NCBI GenBank assembly: GCA_964440115.1
Contig: CAYTPV010000003.1
Span: 434,001 to 498,000 of the forward strand
Source of the DNA: JAEWWD01 sp964440115
Lineage (GTDB): Bacteria; Bacillota; Clostridia; Christensenellales; CAG-138
Length of the DNA stretch: 64,000 bases
Reading direction: 5' to 3'
Below, in pieces: positions 8,195 to 16,489 of the stretch. Numbering within the stretch: position 1 is the stretch's first letter; each line of letters starts with the position of its first letter. Below the pieces are notes generated by a model. The model was not told the DNA's origin and did no database searches. It saw only the letters and a list, made by a program, of their open reading frames with translations. The translations under genes and the position numbers were made by a program.

Positions 8195-8983
8195 TTAGCC
8201 CTGCGGTTCCAGCTTCACCAGCTTGCCCTGCACGACATATCGCGCTTCGTCGTATTCGTAGGTGCAGGTGGATAGCGTGATGATGTGATCCTGCGGCGAT
8301 ACCTCAATGTCGCTGACGAAATCCGATTTTGAGCGGACGTCTTTGAGATACTGCGCAAACGCGTCGTCGCTTGAGAATGTTTTGCGGTAGATATCGCTTG
8401 CCGCGGGCGTGATATACCCCGCGAACAGCTCCACTTTGTAATTGCCATTGGGCGTCAGCAGCAGCATGGTGGGATACACATTGTAATAGGTCTGCTCCCG
8501 ATATCCCAGAAGCGAGGCGAACATGGCCCCGCTTTTCATATGGTGGCCGTAAATGATGGTGTTGGGATCTTCAAAATTCGGCGCGTTGTCGCAATCGATA
8601 AACAGCGTGCCCATGCGGTTTCTGGAACCGTTGAACAGGTGGTTCAGGTAGTAGCTGTTGTCGCTTCCCTGCACCACGGGGTAATTGATGACGGTGCCTT
8701 CGCAGATCAGCCAGCCCGCGATATCGTCGTTGATGCCTTTGAGCATTTCAAAATGCGGCTGAAACCGCGGCTTTGGCGTGGGCGTAGCTTCCGGCGGCAA
8801 TGTAACCGCTGGCGCGGGCTGCGTTGCTTCCGATTTCGCTAAGTCCGCGTACAACTGATCGCCCGCGCTGTATTCTATAAGCGGTATCACGAACATAACG
8901 GCGCAAAATACCATGCCCGCAGCGCACAGCGCGATGAGTACATTGAGCAGAATTTTCTTATTATTCTTACGGGGTTGTTCCAT
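8195..8983 (-). CDS. srtB: Class B sortase
   Basis: 262 aa transpeptidase that would anchor wall proteins. It has an N-terminal membrane anchor (about 11-36) and a Pro/Thr linker (57-72), then the sortase beta-barrel with catalytic His147 in IIYGHHMKSGAMF, Cys240 in ITLSTCTYE and Arg248 in EARYVVQGKL. Length and the TLSTC-x7-R spacing fit class B. It is last in the minus-strand surface locus, just downstream of a protein with an SPGTG sorting signal, its most likely substrate. A terminator separates the two genes. Confidence 0.93.
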   Translation of the reverse strand: MEQPRKNNKKILLNVLIALCAAGMVFCAVMFVIPLIEYSAGDQLYADLAKSEATQPAPAVTLPPEATPTPKPRFQPHFEMLKGINDDIAGWLICEGTVINYPVVQGSDNSYYLNHLFNGSRNRMGTLFIDCDNAPNFEDPNTIIYGHHMKSGAMFASLLGYREQTYYNVYPTMLLLTPNGNYKVELFAGYITPAASDIYRKTFSSDDAFAQYLKDVRSKSDFVSDIEVSPQDHIITLSTCTYEYDEARYVVQGKLVKLEPQG

Positions 8984-9011
8984 ATCGCGTTCCTATCCAA
9001 TAACCGGCAAA

Positions 9012-9052
9012 TAAAAAGGCGGCTGCGGCGCTTTACCCGCCACGGCCGCCTT
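9012..9052 (-). terminator. Terminator between the wall protein and sortase genes
   Basis: On the minus strand, AAGGCGGC pairs with GCCGCCTT around an inner GC-rich loop, and a TTTTTATTTG tract follows. Readthrough would be needed to express the sortase from the upstream promoter; otherwise srtB has its own. Confidence 0.8.
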
Positions 9053-9076
9053 GCATGTTCGAAGTAATGTAGGGTC

Positions 9077-9787
9077 TTAGGAAACCTTGCGTTTTTTCGC
9101 TATGAGCACCGCAAGCCCCAAAGAGAGCACTACGAAGCCGCCCGCCCAGACATACAGGTTGGTATTGTCGCCGGTACCGGGCGAGAGCGGGATCTGTTCG
9201 CCGTCGTCAATGATGATTTCCGGCGGGCCAAGCGGGATATCGGGATCGTGATGGTGGTGGTCATCATCGTCATCATATTGGTTTACCTGAAACCCCCACT
9301 CGACTTTGCCGACGGCGTTCTGGTATTCATTGCCCATCGTGATGGGCAGTTCGATGGTTACCACGAGCGTTTTCGTTTCGCCCGGATCAAGCATGCCAAG
9401 GTTATAATACGTATTGTTGGATGGCCAGGATGCCCTTGCCGAATCGGATACGATGGTCGTGCCGCCATCCTTCACGGTGATTTTCACGACGTCCAGCAAG
9501 TGGTCTACGCTTTCGCTTTCCGGCTTGCCGAACAGGTAAACGCGGATATCATCGCCGGAACGGTTCTTGATGGTGACGTTCTGCGTAACCGTATCGCCCG
9601 GCATAAGCCCCTTGAAGTTCCGGAACAAATCCGTGTCCGTGGGGACAAAGCCAAATACGGAGCTTGCGTACCGTCCGTTGTAGTCCACGGCAGAATCCGC
9701 CGCATAAGCCGTTGCGGCAAACGCAAACAACAGCAGCAGGCTCATTACCGCGACGCAAATTCTCCTCAGGCTATAAAAGCGTTTCAT
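9077..9787 (-). CDS. Cell-wall anchored surface protein with SPGTG sorting signal
   Basis: 236 aa: Sec signal peptide (about 1-29, ending ATAYAA), a beta-sandwich-like domain with PGDTVTQNVTIKNRSGDDIRV and LGMLDPGETKTLVVTIELP, an Asp/His-rich spacer (DDDDDHHHHD), then SPGTG (202-206), a hydrophobic helix and the tail KKRK. SPGTG followed by helix and basic tail is a sorting signal; it fits the [S/N/P]PxTG form reported for Clostridioides difficile SrtB. The His/Asp cluster could bind metal. Likely a wall anchor or base for the TasA-like subunits (inference). Confidence 0.85.
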   Translation of the reverse strand: MKRFYSLRRICVAVMSLLLLFAFAATAYAADSAVDYNGRYASSVFGFVPTDTDLFRNFKGLMPGDTVTQNVTIKNRSGDDIRVYLFGKPESESVDHLLDVVKITVKDGGTTIVSDSARASWPSNNTYYNLGMLDPGETKTLVVTIELPITMGNEYQNAVGKVEWGFQVNQYDDDDDHHHHDPDIPLGPPEIIIDDGEQIPLSPGTGDNTNLYVWAGGFVVLSLGLAVLIAKKRKVS

Positions 9788-9868
9788 TGTCTTTCATCCC
9801 CCTATTTCGCCGCCTCGCGGGCGGTCGGATGGTTCAGGAATTCCAATCGATGTCTTCTTCAGGTAACC

Positions 9869-9894
9869 CCCGGGGCGCAGGGATGCGCCCCGGG
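9869..9894 (-). other. Strong intercistronic hairpin
   Basis: Perfect 11-bp stem CCCGGGGCGCA/TGCGCCCCGGG with a 4-base loop, between a TasA-like gene and the wall-protein gene, with no U-tract. One of several hairpins placed directly after fibre-subunit genes in this locus. Confidence 0.75.
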
Positions 9895-9905
9895 AGATGA
9901 TCAAC

Positions 9906-10547
9906 TTAGAACGTAGTGCCGTTGAACCGAGCTATGACCATTGCTATTTCATTGGTGGTGCCGCCGCTATAGACGGGGGGATTTGTCGTGCTGATGCCAT
10001 CCTCCATATCCTTAAACTTGGAGAATATGCCCTGCGCCTGCAGCGCCTGCGCGGTTACTTTGACGTCATAAGATGTTTCGGAAGTATGATTCGTCACCGC
10101 GGTGGAGATGCGGATTTGCGTGAACAAAGCTGTAGTTGCAGAATCCGGTACGGTGGGATATCCGGTGCCTGGGGTTGCAATGGGCTTCAGGTAGTAGTAG
10201 TAATCACCATCTTTATACCAGTTGGCTGTATCCAGATTTTCTAGCGTTACGGGGTTGGTAACGCCGGGGATAGTGGGCATTTCAACCTTCAAACGAACGA
10301 TGCAGGGGTTGGTGCCGGTGCTGACGACCTTGGGGTCTTTGGCAAGGGCTTCGCCCGGGTACACCGTGTCAGCGTCAATACTGCCGGAGGTGCCCCATGC
10401 GGGTTCCTGCAGTTCGATCGCGATGTTGCCGACGGTGAAGGTGTTCACCGCATCATCATCGGCGGTGAAGTAAGCCAGCGTGACGCCCAGCGCAGCGATA
10501 GCCACGAGGGACACGACGAGAGAGATAGCCAAAATCTTCTTCTTCAT
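9906..10547 (-). CDS. TasA/camelysin-like secreted fibre protein A
   Basis: 213 aa. SipW-type signal peptide: basic MKKK, hydrophobic core, then GVTLAYFTADDDAVNTFTVGN, the pattern of TasA/CalY proteins cut by SipW. The mature part is a beta-sandwich-like domain with CIVRLKVEMP and YDVKVTAQALQAQG. TasA family members assemble into extracellular fibres in biofilms of Bacillus. The start follows AGGAGG. It is one of three such genes in the operon downstream of sipW. No catalytic motif is seen. Confidence 0.87.
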   Translation of the reverse strand: MKKKILAISLVVSLVAIAALGVTLAYFTADDDAVNTFTVGNIAIELQEPAWGTSGSIDADTVYPGEALAKDPKVVSTGTNPCIVRLKVEMPTIPGVTNPVTLENLDTANWYKDGDYYYYLKPIATPGTGYPTVPDSATTALFTQIRISTAVTNHTSETSYDVKVTAQALQAQGIFSKFKDMEDGISTTNPPVYSGGTTNEIAMVIARFNGTTF

Positions 10548-10631
10548 CTTTGTTTCCTCCTATTAGTATCGTTTTTTTATGTTTCTTCCGGAGCGCCATC
10601 TCCGAGAAAAAATACAGGTTAGATTATTTTC

Positions 10632-10660
10632 TTTAGGGCCGCCGCTCAGGCGGCCCTAAA
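10632..10660 (-). other. Strong intercistronic hairpin
   Basis: Perfect 12-bp stem TTTAGGGCCGCC/GGCGGCCCTAAA with a 5-base loop between two TasA-like genes, no U-tract on the minus strand. Probably protects or partly terminates the upstream subunit message. Confidence 0.75.
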
Positions 10661-10671
10661 TATGGTAATAC

Positions 10672-11235
10672 TTAATTTATCTTATCGCCGGCAGCAATCG
10701 CAAGCTCCGATATAGGCGCATCCGACTGTTTCGCATAAGCCATCAATGTGATACCAAGGGTTCCACCTTCTCCAGCAGCAGTTCGGAGCGCCGCTAAATC
10801 AGCATTCGTCAGGGTATCCAAGAATTTAACCTCAGTAAACAAGGGGTTTGTTTCTCCAGCGGTGAGCGGGCCATCGAATTTGTAGCATTTGTTGGTGTCA
10901 TCCCAAGTCCATCCGGTACCCATCGTAAACGTAATTTTATGATCAGCAACAAGCGTCTTTATGCTGGGAGCGAGCGTAACCGTCATATAAATATCGGTGT
11001 CCGCTTTTCCTGCTACTAACGTAACTGTAGGATCCTTGGCAAAAGTCACATTAGGAGCGATTACGTGTTCTGCCCCCGGAACCCAATCCGGCTCTGTCAG
11101 CGTAATATCCAGATTTCCAACCGTGAACGTATTGGTAACGGACTGGCTATCCTTCAACCACGCCAGGGTGCCGCCGACGCTTGCAACTACGAGTATCGCA
11201 GCCGCGAGAACAAACAATAATGCCTTTTTCTTCAT
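10672..11235 (-). CDS. TasA/camelysin-like secreted fibre protein B
   Basis: 187 aa, with the SipW-type leader GGTLAWLKDSQSVTNTFTVGN after a hydrophobic core, then LDITLTEPDW and a beta-rich domain containing DIYMTVTLAP and LGITLMAYAKQSD. Same architecture as protein A, diverged in sequence. Ribosome binding site GGAGGAAAACAAC precedes the ATG. Likely a second or minor subunit of the fibre. Confidence 0.85.
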   Translation of the reverse strand: MKKKALLFVLAAAILVVASVGGTLAWLKDSQSVTNTFTVGNLDITLTEPDWVPGAEHVIAPNVTFAKDPTVTLVAGKADTDIYMTVTLAPSIKTLVADHKITFTMGTGWTWDDTNKCYKFDGPLTAGETNPLFTEVKFLDTLTNADLAALRTAAGEGGTLGITLMAYAKQSDAPISELAIAAGDKIN

Positions 11236-11302
11236 GTTGTTTTCCTCCGTTTATTTTAAAATAATATTGTCTATATAAAGCCCAGCGATTGTGGCTATGG
11301 CA

Positions 11303-11914
11303 TCAAGGGGTTTTTATTGGGCTGGTTGCGCTTGCTTCAAGCGCCTTTGCAAAAGCCGTCTGTGCGTTGGATGCGCCCATGCCTTCCGCCTGTATGGACT
11401 GCGAAATCACGTTGAGCTCAAATATCTTGCCTACGCAATCGGCAGGGAGCGGGGATACCGGGGCACAGTAGGTGACGAGAATGCCCGTGAGGTTGGTCGT
11501 GGCGCTAGGAAGTCCAGGCTCTACTGCGGAATTGTAATAGTAGAAGCCATCGCCGCCGGCTGTCCATTGTGTCTCGCCGGAACCCGTGTTCAGTGTCATC
11601 GTATAATTGACGCCGAGCTTGGGTTCTATGCCCGCGCCGGTGGTTTCATCCGCATTTCTCCAAACGGGTACAAGCGCCACACGGATAAATGCCTTGACAT
11701 TTCCGACATTCTGAATCTTTACATTCTCCTTTGTATCACCGTCGAATTTCTCGACAATCTTGTTAGGCACTTCACCCGGTGTAAAGCTATTGATAAGTCC
11801 AGTGGGTTTAGAGGTAAGCCATGCGAGCGTGCCGCCGATGGCAGCGCCCATGAGCAATACCGCCGCAAGGCCGAGCAGGAACGCTCTTTTGTGGGTACGG
11901 ACGAATTCTTTCAT
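11303..11914 (-). CDS. TasA/camelysin-like secreted fibre protein C
   Basis: 203 aa. The N-terminus is more basic (MKEFVRTHKRA), then a hydrophobic core and GGTLAWLTSKPTGLINSFTPGEV, again the SipW-dependent signal pattern. The beta-rich mature domain includes NVKAFIRVALVPVWRN and ISQSIQAEG. It is the first subunit gene after sipW, 14 bases away, so a tightly coupled substrate-protease pair is likely. Confidence 0.83.
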   Translation of the reverse strand: MKEFVRTHKRAFLLGLAAVLLMGAAIGGTLAWLTSKPTGLINSFTPGEVPNKIVEKFDGDTKENVKIQNVGNVKAFIRVALVPVWRNADETTGAGIEPKLGVNYTMTLNTGSGETQWTAGGDGFYYYNSAVEPGLPSATTNLTGILVTYCAPVSPLPADCVGKIFELNVISQSIQAEGMGASNAQTAFAKALEASATSPIKTP

Positions 11915-11928
11915 GGTTTTCCCTCCGG

Positions 11929-12462
11929 TCAGTGCTTTGTTTCTCGGCTTTGCGCCTTTTTATCCGCCTTATCCGCCGCGTGCAGCATATCCGGCACAAA
12001 GACCAGAATGAGTATCACGAGTGCGGCGGTTCCGGCAAGTATCATACCCTTGGTGGTACTGAGCAAGCTGGACACATACCCAAGCTGCGGTATGGTGAAC
12101 AGGGGCTTGCCCAGCAGGTTCTTAAAGTGCACCGGCGCGCCGTCCGGGGTATCGTTCGCATCGCCCTTGGTGTAAAAATACTGGTTGGCTGCGTCGATAT
12201 CTACCACGCGGTGGGTCGCTACCACCAAATCCTCGTTGAGGACAAATGTAATGGGATCGCCAACCTTTATATTCTCTGGCGCTGTCTTCTGTACGTAGAT
12301 GAGGCTGCCTACATGGTAGGTCGGCTCCATGGAGCCGGAAAGCACCGCAAACGGCGTTAAGCCTACCACGCGCACCCCGGCGAGCAGCACGGCCAACAGC
12401 ACAGCCGCAATCACCAACAGGGTAGTCAGCGCATTCCAGATCTTCAATATTGTCTTTGGCAA
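11929..12462 (-). CDS. sipW: SipW-type (ER-type) signal peptidase I
   Basis: 177 aa. N-terminal membrane helix (10-33), catalytic SGSMEP with Ser44, HRV box with His84 in place of the bacterial Lys, the KVGDPITF segment between them, and a C-terminal membrane helix (about 140-160). The Ser-His dyad and two-helix topology mark the ER/SipW class that matures TasA-like proteins. It lies 24 bases downstream of the VWA gene and 14 bases upstream of a TasA-like gene, so it is dedicated to this locus. Confidence 0.93.
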   Translation of the reverse strand: MPKTILKIWNALTTLLVIAAVLLAVLLAGVRVVGLTPFAVLSGSMEPTYHVGSLIYVQKTAPENIKVGDPITFVLNEDLVVATHRVVDIDAANQYFYTKGDANDTPDGAPVHFKNLLGKPLFTIPQLGYVSSLLSTTKGMILAGTAALVILILVFVPDMLHAADKADKKAQSRETKH

Positions 12463-12486
12463 AGGTCATTTTCCTCCGTTATGGCG

Positions 12487-15400
12487 TTATTCAAATAGGT
12501 TGGGAGCGTATGTCTCCCACGAGAGCCAGAACGGCGTTCTGCTGGAGTTCGTAACGGTGCAGGCGATGGAAGTATCCTCGTTGGTTTCGCCTAACTTCTG
12601 GTCATCCAAGATGGTATCTGTCCATGTGGGACCCGTCTTGTTGTTATAACGCCACGACCAGTTGGTATCCTCGGTGACAGTATAGGTACCCTTGGGAAGG
12701 CCGGTGATAACTTTACTACCTACGCCATTGACGAGATCTCTCGCAGATATGACCTCATTAAAAGTGTAGCTGCTGCTTCCCTTGTTCACTGTTATGGTGA
12801 ACAGGAAGCTTTCGCCGGACTTCGGCGTATCGGCGCTATCAGGTATGCGCTTTGTGATGGTGAGCGTGCCTGTCTTCACGCGTATTGTGAAGTGGTGGTC
12901 CACGCCATTGCCATTCACGTCCTTTGTGGGAATGCCAATCACGCCACCCGAGTACTCCGCTGTTATGAACTTCGTTTTATCCGTAATGGTCTTGCCATTG
13001 GCTACTACATTCACCGTGAAGTCGGATTCCATAATAGGCGCGTATGCCGTAATGTCGCTCGGCAGCGCCGTACCGCGCACTAACGCGGGGGTAAGTGTGA
13101 GGTTGGGTGCTGTGGCGGGTTTGGCTGGCGCGCCAAGGGTAGCGTACCACCCGGTATCGATATCATGGCTGTAACGGCCACTCAGGTCTGTCGTATCCCC
13201 GAGGAACACTTCTGCATCGGTCGCGGTGACGACAGGCTTATAGACGTAGACAGTGAAGTCTGGCGTGGTATCAACACCAGCGGCGTTGTGTACGGTATAG
13301 TTCGTTGCCGCTATGACATAGTTGCTAACCGTTCGCTTCACGCCCGTGATGTTTACACCGGTATCCCCGGTAAGGTAATCAGTGACGGGTGATGTGTACG
13401 TAAAGGTATAGGTAAGCGCGGGGTTAGGTCCCATCTCATCTGTATCCGCTTCTGTCCCGTTATGCTCCCATACAACACCGGCGACGGCGCTGTTCAGATC
13501 GGGAGAATTTGTAAGGTACACAGCCAAGTTCTGCACGGAAATGACGGGCTTGTATACGCTAACGGTAACCGCATCGTTAATCAGCTTGTTTGTAGCAACC
13601 GTGCCAACCGCAGGGGCTGCGCCACTATCGATCCGAGTGATGGCGACTTCGATGTCAAACCTAGTATCCGCGGTCAATCCCGTGATGGTGCCGCCCGCAT
13701 ACGATCCGTTGCCCGCCCAAGTGCCAGTTGTTGCTCCCGGAAGTATGGTATAGGTGCCCAGTGCCGTACTGCCCTGCTTCAGCGTGTAAACGATTTTGAC
13801 ATACTTGTTATATACGCCGTCTATCTCGTACTCCACTCCGCCGATGCTATACTTCGCCTCGCTGAAGAACGTAGCAATATCCACGGAGTCGCCCATGTAG
13901 ATATTGTTCCGGCTCTCCACAAAACCGTCGTACTTAATAGTAGCATTCAGCGTGGGCATGTCGAAATTTTCAATGGGCGTCGTCCCGGTGTATACACCGG
14001 AGTCGCTGTAATTGGAGTATGCGGTGTTGCCGCCGATGTATCCGGGTTTGCGCTGCACAGTAAAGGTAAAGGAGAAGTACCCCGGATCGGTCGTAACCGG
14101 GTTACTGTCGTTCATCTGAACCGGCGTAAAATCGTGCGGCCAAGTGATGATCACTCTGCCATAAGTATCTGTCGTAATAGTGGTGCCGGGTATCGCCAAT
14201 ATGGCGGCACGGGACTCATCAGTCAGTTCGAACTGCCGGGTGATGACATCCTTCACGGTTGCACCGGTTATGGTTTGGCCCGTCTCATTGCCAATCGACT
14301 GGAATATGTCGTTGAGCGCAGACGAGTCATTTGTATAAATGTAATACTTAGTGCCATTGTCAGGGCTTACGTTATCTGATACAGTCAGCGCCGTATCCCG
14401 TCCAGCATAATTCGACGAGGTATACGACATAAACCGACCAACACGGAAGTCGCTAGTCTCATTACCGGTAAAGAAACCAACCGTATAAATTGTAGCATTG
14501 TACGATGCTTTTTTCAGAGTATTTGCCGTAGAAATCGCAGTGTTGGCAACAGTCTCATTGAAAGTATCGCTGCTAGTAGGCACGCCGTCCGTAAAGAGTA
14601 TAACAACTTTAGAACGCGTGCCCGCCGGAGGATTATTATCACCGTCAAAAGCGCTTTTTGCCTGGTTCATCGCAAGATCCGCACGCGTTGACCCGCCGTC
14701 TGACATACCGTCGATGGCGTTTTTTAAAGTGGTGACATTGCTATTTACTGTTAAGAAAGCATTGGTCGGATAACTCGCAGAACCTGCATATGTTACAACT
14801 GCAATGCGGCTTTGCGGGGAAATCGAATTTACAGTATCCACATAGTTCTTCGCTGCCGTTTTCAGAGCGGCCAGTTTGGTTTGGGTGGTCTGGGCTCTTG
14901 TATAAAACTGATACTCAGGCAGTCCATCCCCGTCCGAATCGACTCCCGTTCCATTCGCTTTGGATTCAATATAGGTGTTGTTGGGCCACGTTCCATAGTA
15001 CCAGTTGCCAGAGTAAGTTCCGTATGTGACGGACGTATACCCGCCATTTCTATAAATAAAATAAGTTCCATCCGAATCGGGCTTGTTATTCTTTTTGTAA
15101 GTATAACTTGTTGTATTGTCACCCATGCTCCCCGATCGATCCAACACCATTACGATATCGCATGGTATAGGCGATATTACGATATTAGAAGCGGTATACG
15201 CGGTGATTGTAATATTATAGGTACCATCGGAGTTCGCGGCGGCTTTTTTGGAAGTAATAAGGTTTGGATTTGATGTAGGGGTCGGCAACGTAGGCTCAGT
15301 GACGGCCAGAACCGTTGCTGAACGGCCTGCCATAAGCGATCTTTTCGAGCCGGCCGTAGTCACACTACCCAGTACGGAGCCTACGCTGCCGCTGAAATTA

Positions 15401-15897
15401 GAATCAAGCACAAACGGTGCATCTGCATCGGTTCCAACCAATGCGGCCCACTGGGAAAGCGTAGCTTCGTCCGGTATGCCTTCCAAGGAAGCGCACTGTT
15501 GCTCTGTAAGATTTATCAGCGCTGCGTTAAGCGCATCCCCTTCGAGTGTAAGTAAATACGCATACAACTCTTGCCCCGAAAGCGCGGATACATCCACCGC
15601 AGCGGGCGCTGGCGTCGGCGTCGGCGTAGGGGTGGGCGTAGCCGTCTCTTCCGGCAGGGTAGACGGCGTCTGTTCTGCGGGCGTTTCCGGCGGCAGAGTA
15701 GACGGCGTTTCCACCGGCAGGGAAGAAGGCGACGAAGGATTGTCCGTCGTTAGAGTGCCAGGCGTTTCTAGCTCCTGGGCGAGAACGGGCTCCTGACCGG
15801 AATCCTCTCCCACCGCAAAACCGGCCATGGGGAATATGCCCAGAACCAGTACAACGGCGAGTATGAGTGAAATCAGTTTTTTGCTTTGTAACTTCAT
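12487..15897 (-). CDS. Giant secreted VWA-domain surface protein
   Basis: 1136 aa. Signal peptide (to about 28), a Pro/Thr/Glu-rich stalk (about 45-100, including a TP repeat), a helical region, then a von Willebrand A domain with MIDAS DRSGS (about 253-257) and later FTDGVPTSS, followed by repeated Ig/MucBP-like beta modules and a SpaA-like domain (GTLTITKRIPDSADTPKSGE). It ends in WLSWETYAPNLFE without LPxTG, helix or basic tail. A GTG at 15909 overlaps the ribosome binding site, so the ATG at 15897 is chosen. Probably an adhesin linked to the TasA-like fibre; first gene of the operon. Confidence 0.88.
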   Translation of the reverse strand: MKLQSKKLISLILAVVLVLGIFPMAGFAVGEDSGQEPVLAQELETPGTLTTDNPSSPSSLPVETPSTLPPETPAEQTPSTLPEETATPTPTPTPTPAPAAVDVSALSGQELYAYLLTLEGDALNAALINLTEQQCASLEGIPDEATLSQWAALVGTDADAPFVLDSNFSGSVGSVLGSVTTAGSKRSLMAGRSATVLAVTEPTLPTPTSNPNLITSKKAAANSDGTYNITITAYTASNIVISPIPCDIVMVLDRSGSMGDNTTSYTYKKNNKPDSDGTYFIYRNGGYTSVTYGTYSGNWYYGTWPNNTYIESKANGTGVDSDGDGLPEYQFYTRAQTTQTKLAALKTAAKNYVDTVNSISPQSRIAVVTYAGSASYPTNAFLTVNSNVTTLKNAIDGMSDGGSTRADLAMNQAKSAFDGDNNPPAGTRSKVVILFTDGVPTSSDTFNETVANTAISTANTLKKASYNATIYTVGFFTGNETSDFRVGRFMSYTSSNYAGRDTALTVSDNVSPDNGTKYYIYTNDSSALNDIFQSIGNETGQTITGATVKDVITRQFELTDESRAAILAIPGTTITTDTYGRVIITWPHDFTPVQMNDSNPVTTDPGYFSFTFTVQRKPGYIGGNTAYSNYSDSGVYTGTTPIENFDMPTLNATIKYDGFVESRNNIYMGDSVDIATFFSEAKYSIGGVEYEIDGVYNKYVKIVYTLKQGSTALGTYTILPGATTGTWAGNGSYAGGTITGLTADTRFDIEVAITRIDSGAAPAVGTVATNKLINDAVTVSVYKPVISVQNLAVYLTNSPDLNSAVAGVVWEHNGTEADTDEMGPNPALTYTFTYTSPVTDYLTGDTGVNITGVKRTVSNYVIAATNYTVHNAAGVDTTPDFTVYVYKPVVTATDAEVFLGDTTDLSGRYSHDIDTGWYATLGAPAKPATAPNLTLTPALVRGTALPSDITAYAPIMESDFTVNVVANGKTITDKTKFITAEYSGGVIGIPTKDVNGNGVDHHFTIRVKTGTLTITKRIPDSADTPKSGESFLFTITVNKGSSSYTFNEVISARDLVNGVGSKVITGLPKGTYTVTEDTNWSWRYNNKTGPTWTDTILDDQKLGETNEDTSIACTVTNSSRTPFWLSWETYAPNLFE

Positions 15898-15924
15898 CCC
15901 GCTTCTCACTCCTTAGCTGGAATT

Positions 15925-15945
15925 GCCCGGCCTCATATGCCGGGC
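15925..15945 (-). other. 5'-leader hairpin of the VWA operon
   Basis: GCCCGGC/GCCGGGC, a 7-bp stem with a 7-base loop, in the untranslated leader between the predicted promoter and the VWA start codon. Confidence 0.45.
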
Positions 15946-15973
15946 AGAACGCAAATGACTAAATCTTGGGATT

Positions 15974-16007
15974 ATCATACAATACGCCGGTCACAGCTCA
16001 GTCACAG
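15974..16007 (-). promoter_or_regulatory. PHO-box-like direct repeat and -10 for the VWA/fibre operon
   Basis: On the minus strand CTGTGAC-TGAG-CTGTGAC (16007 to 15990) is followed 10 bases later by TATGAT (15979 to 15974). The 7-4-7 layout and 10-base distance to the -10 copy the geometry of the E. coli PHO box (CTGTCAT repeats replacing the -35). PhoP/PhoR are encoded within 8 kb. The leader to the VWA ATG is about 70 bases. Similarity of geometry is seen; regulation by PhoP is inference. Confidence 0.5.
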
Positions 16008-16489
16008 AACGTTCTTATTCGAATTTTATTTTGCTCTTATTTGCCGCCCAAATTGGTAAAAACAGTATTTCTACCTTCGAACGCTCACAAAATCAATGAT
16101 TGCCCGATTTTCCGACAAAAATTCTTTTTATTAAAAATATTTGATTTTATTTCCTGAGCAGCCTTTTATATCTGATGCCGGATTGCGCCATTCTTATGGG
16201 ATTTGCCCCGTATGCCTGTCCAAAACGAATGATTCGGGATGAATACCTAAAGTTCTTATGTTTGGTCAAATGCACCGCAGGTATACCTGCCGGAATACGC
16301 TGCCCGCCTGAGAAAAACGAATGTTCAGGAGATTTCTTCCTATACTAATGACTGCGAAGTACATCAGCCGATATGTGAGATTTTACATGGATTTGATACT
16401 CTCAAAACTGCCGCGTGACATTATTGCGTTATTCTTTAGTTGTAAGTTTGAAAGTAATGGAAAGATTGAAATGGAGGAACAAAGTCACT
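16008..16489 (+). promoter_or_regulatory. pstS upstream region with a 14-bp palindrome
   Basis: No gene is seen in these 480 bases. A perfect palindrome GCAGGTATACCTGC lies at 16277-16290. The words CTTATG and AAACGAATG each recur twice. No -35/-10 pair for pstS stands out and no clear phosphate box in the pstS direction was found. Confidence 0.3.

Noticed and set aside
13462..14379. 305-codon plus-strand frame inside the VWA gene
   Set aside because: Antisense shadow of the repetitive, high-GC VWA gene, with no domain match.
15600..15660. Tandem GGCGTC-type DNA repeat
   Set aside because: It is the coding sequence of the Thr-Pro stalk of the VWA protein, not an independent satellite.
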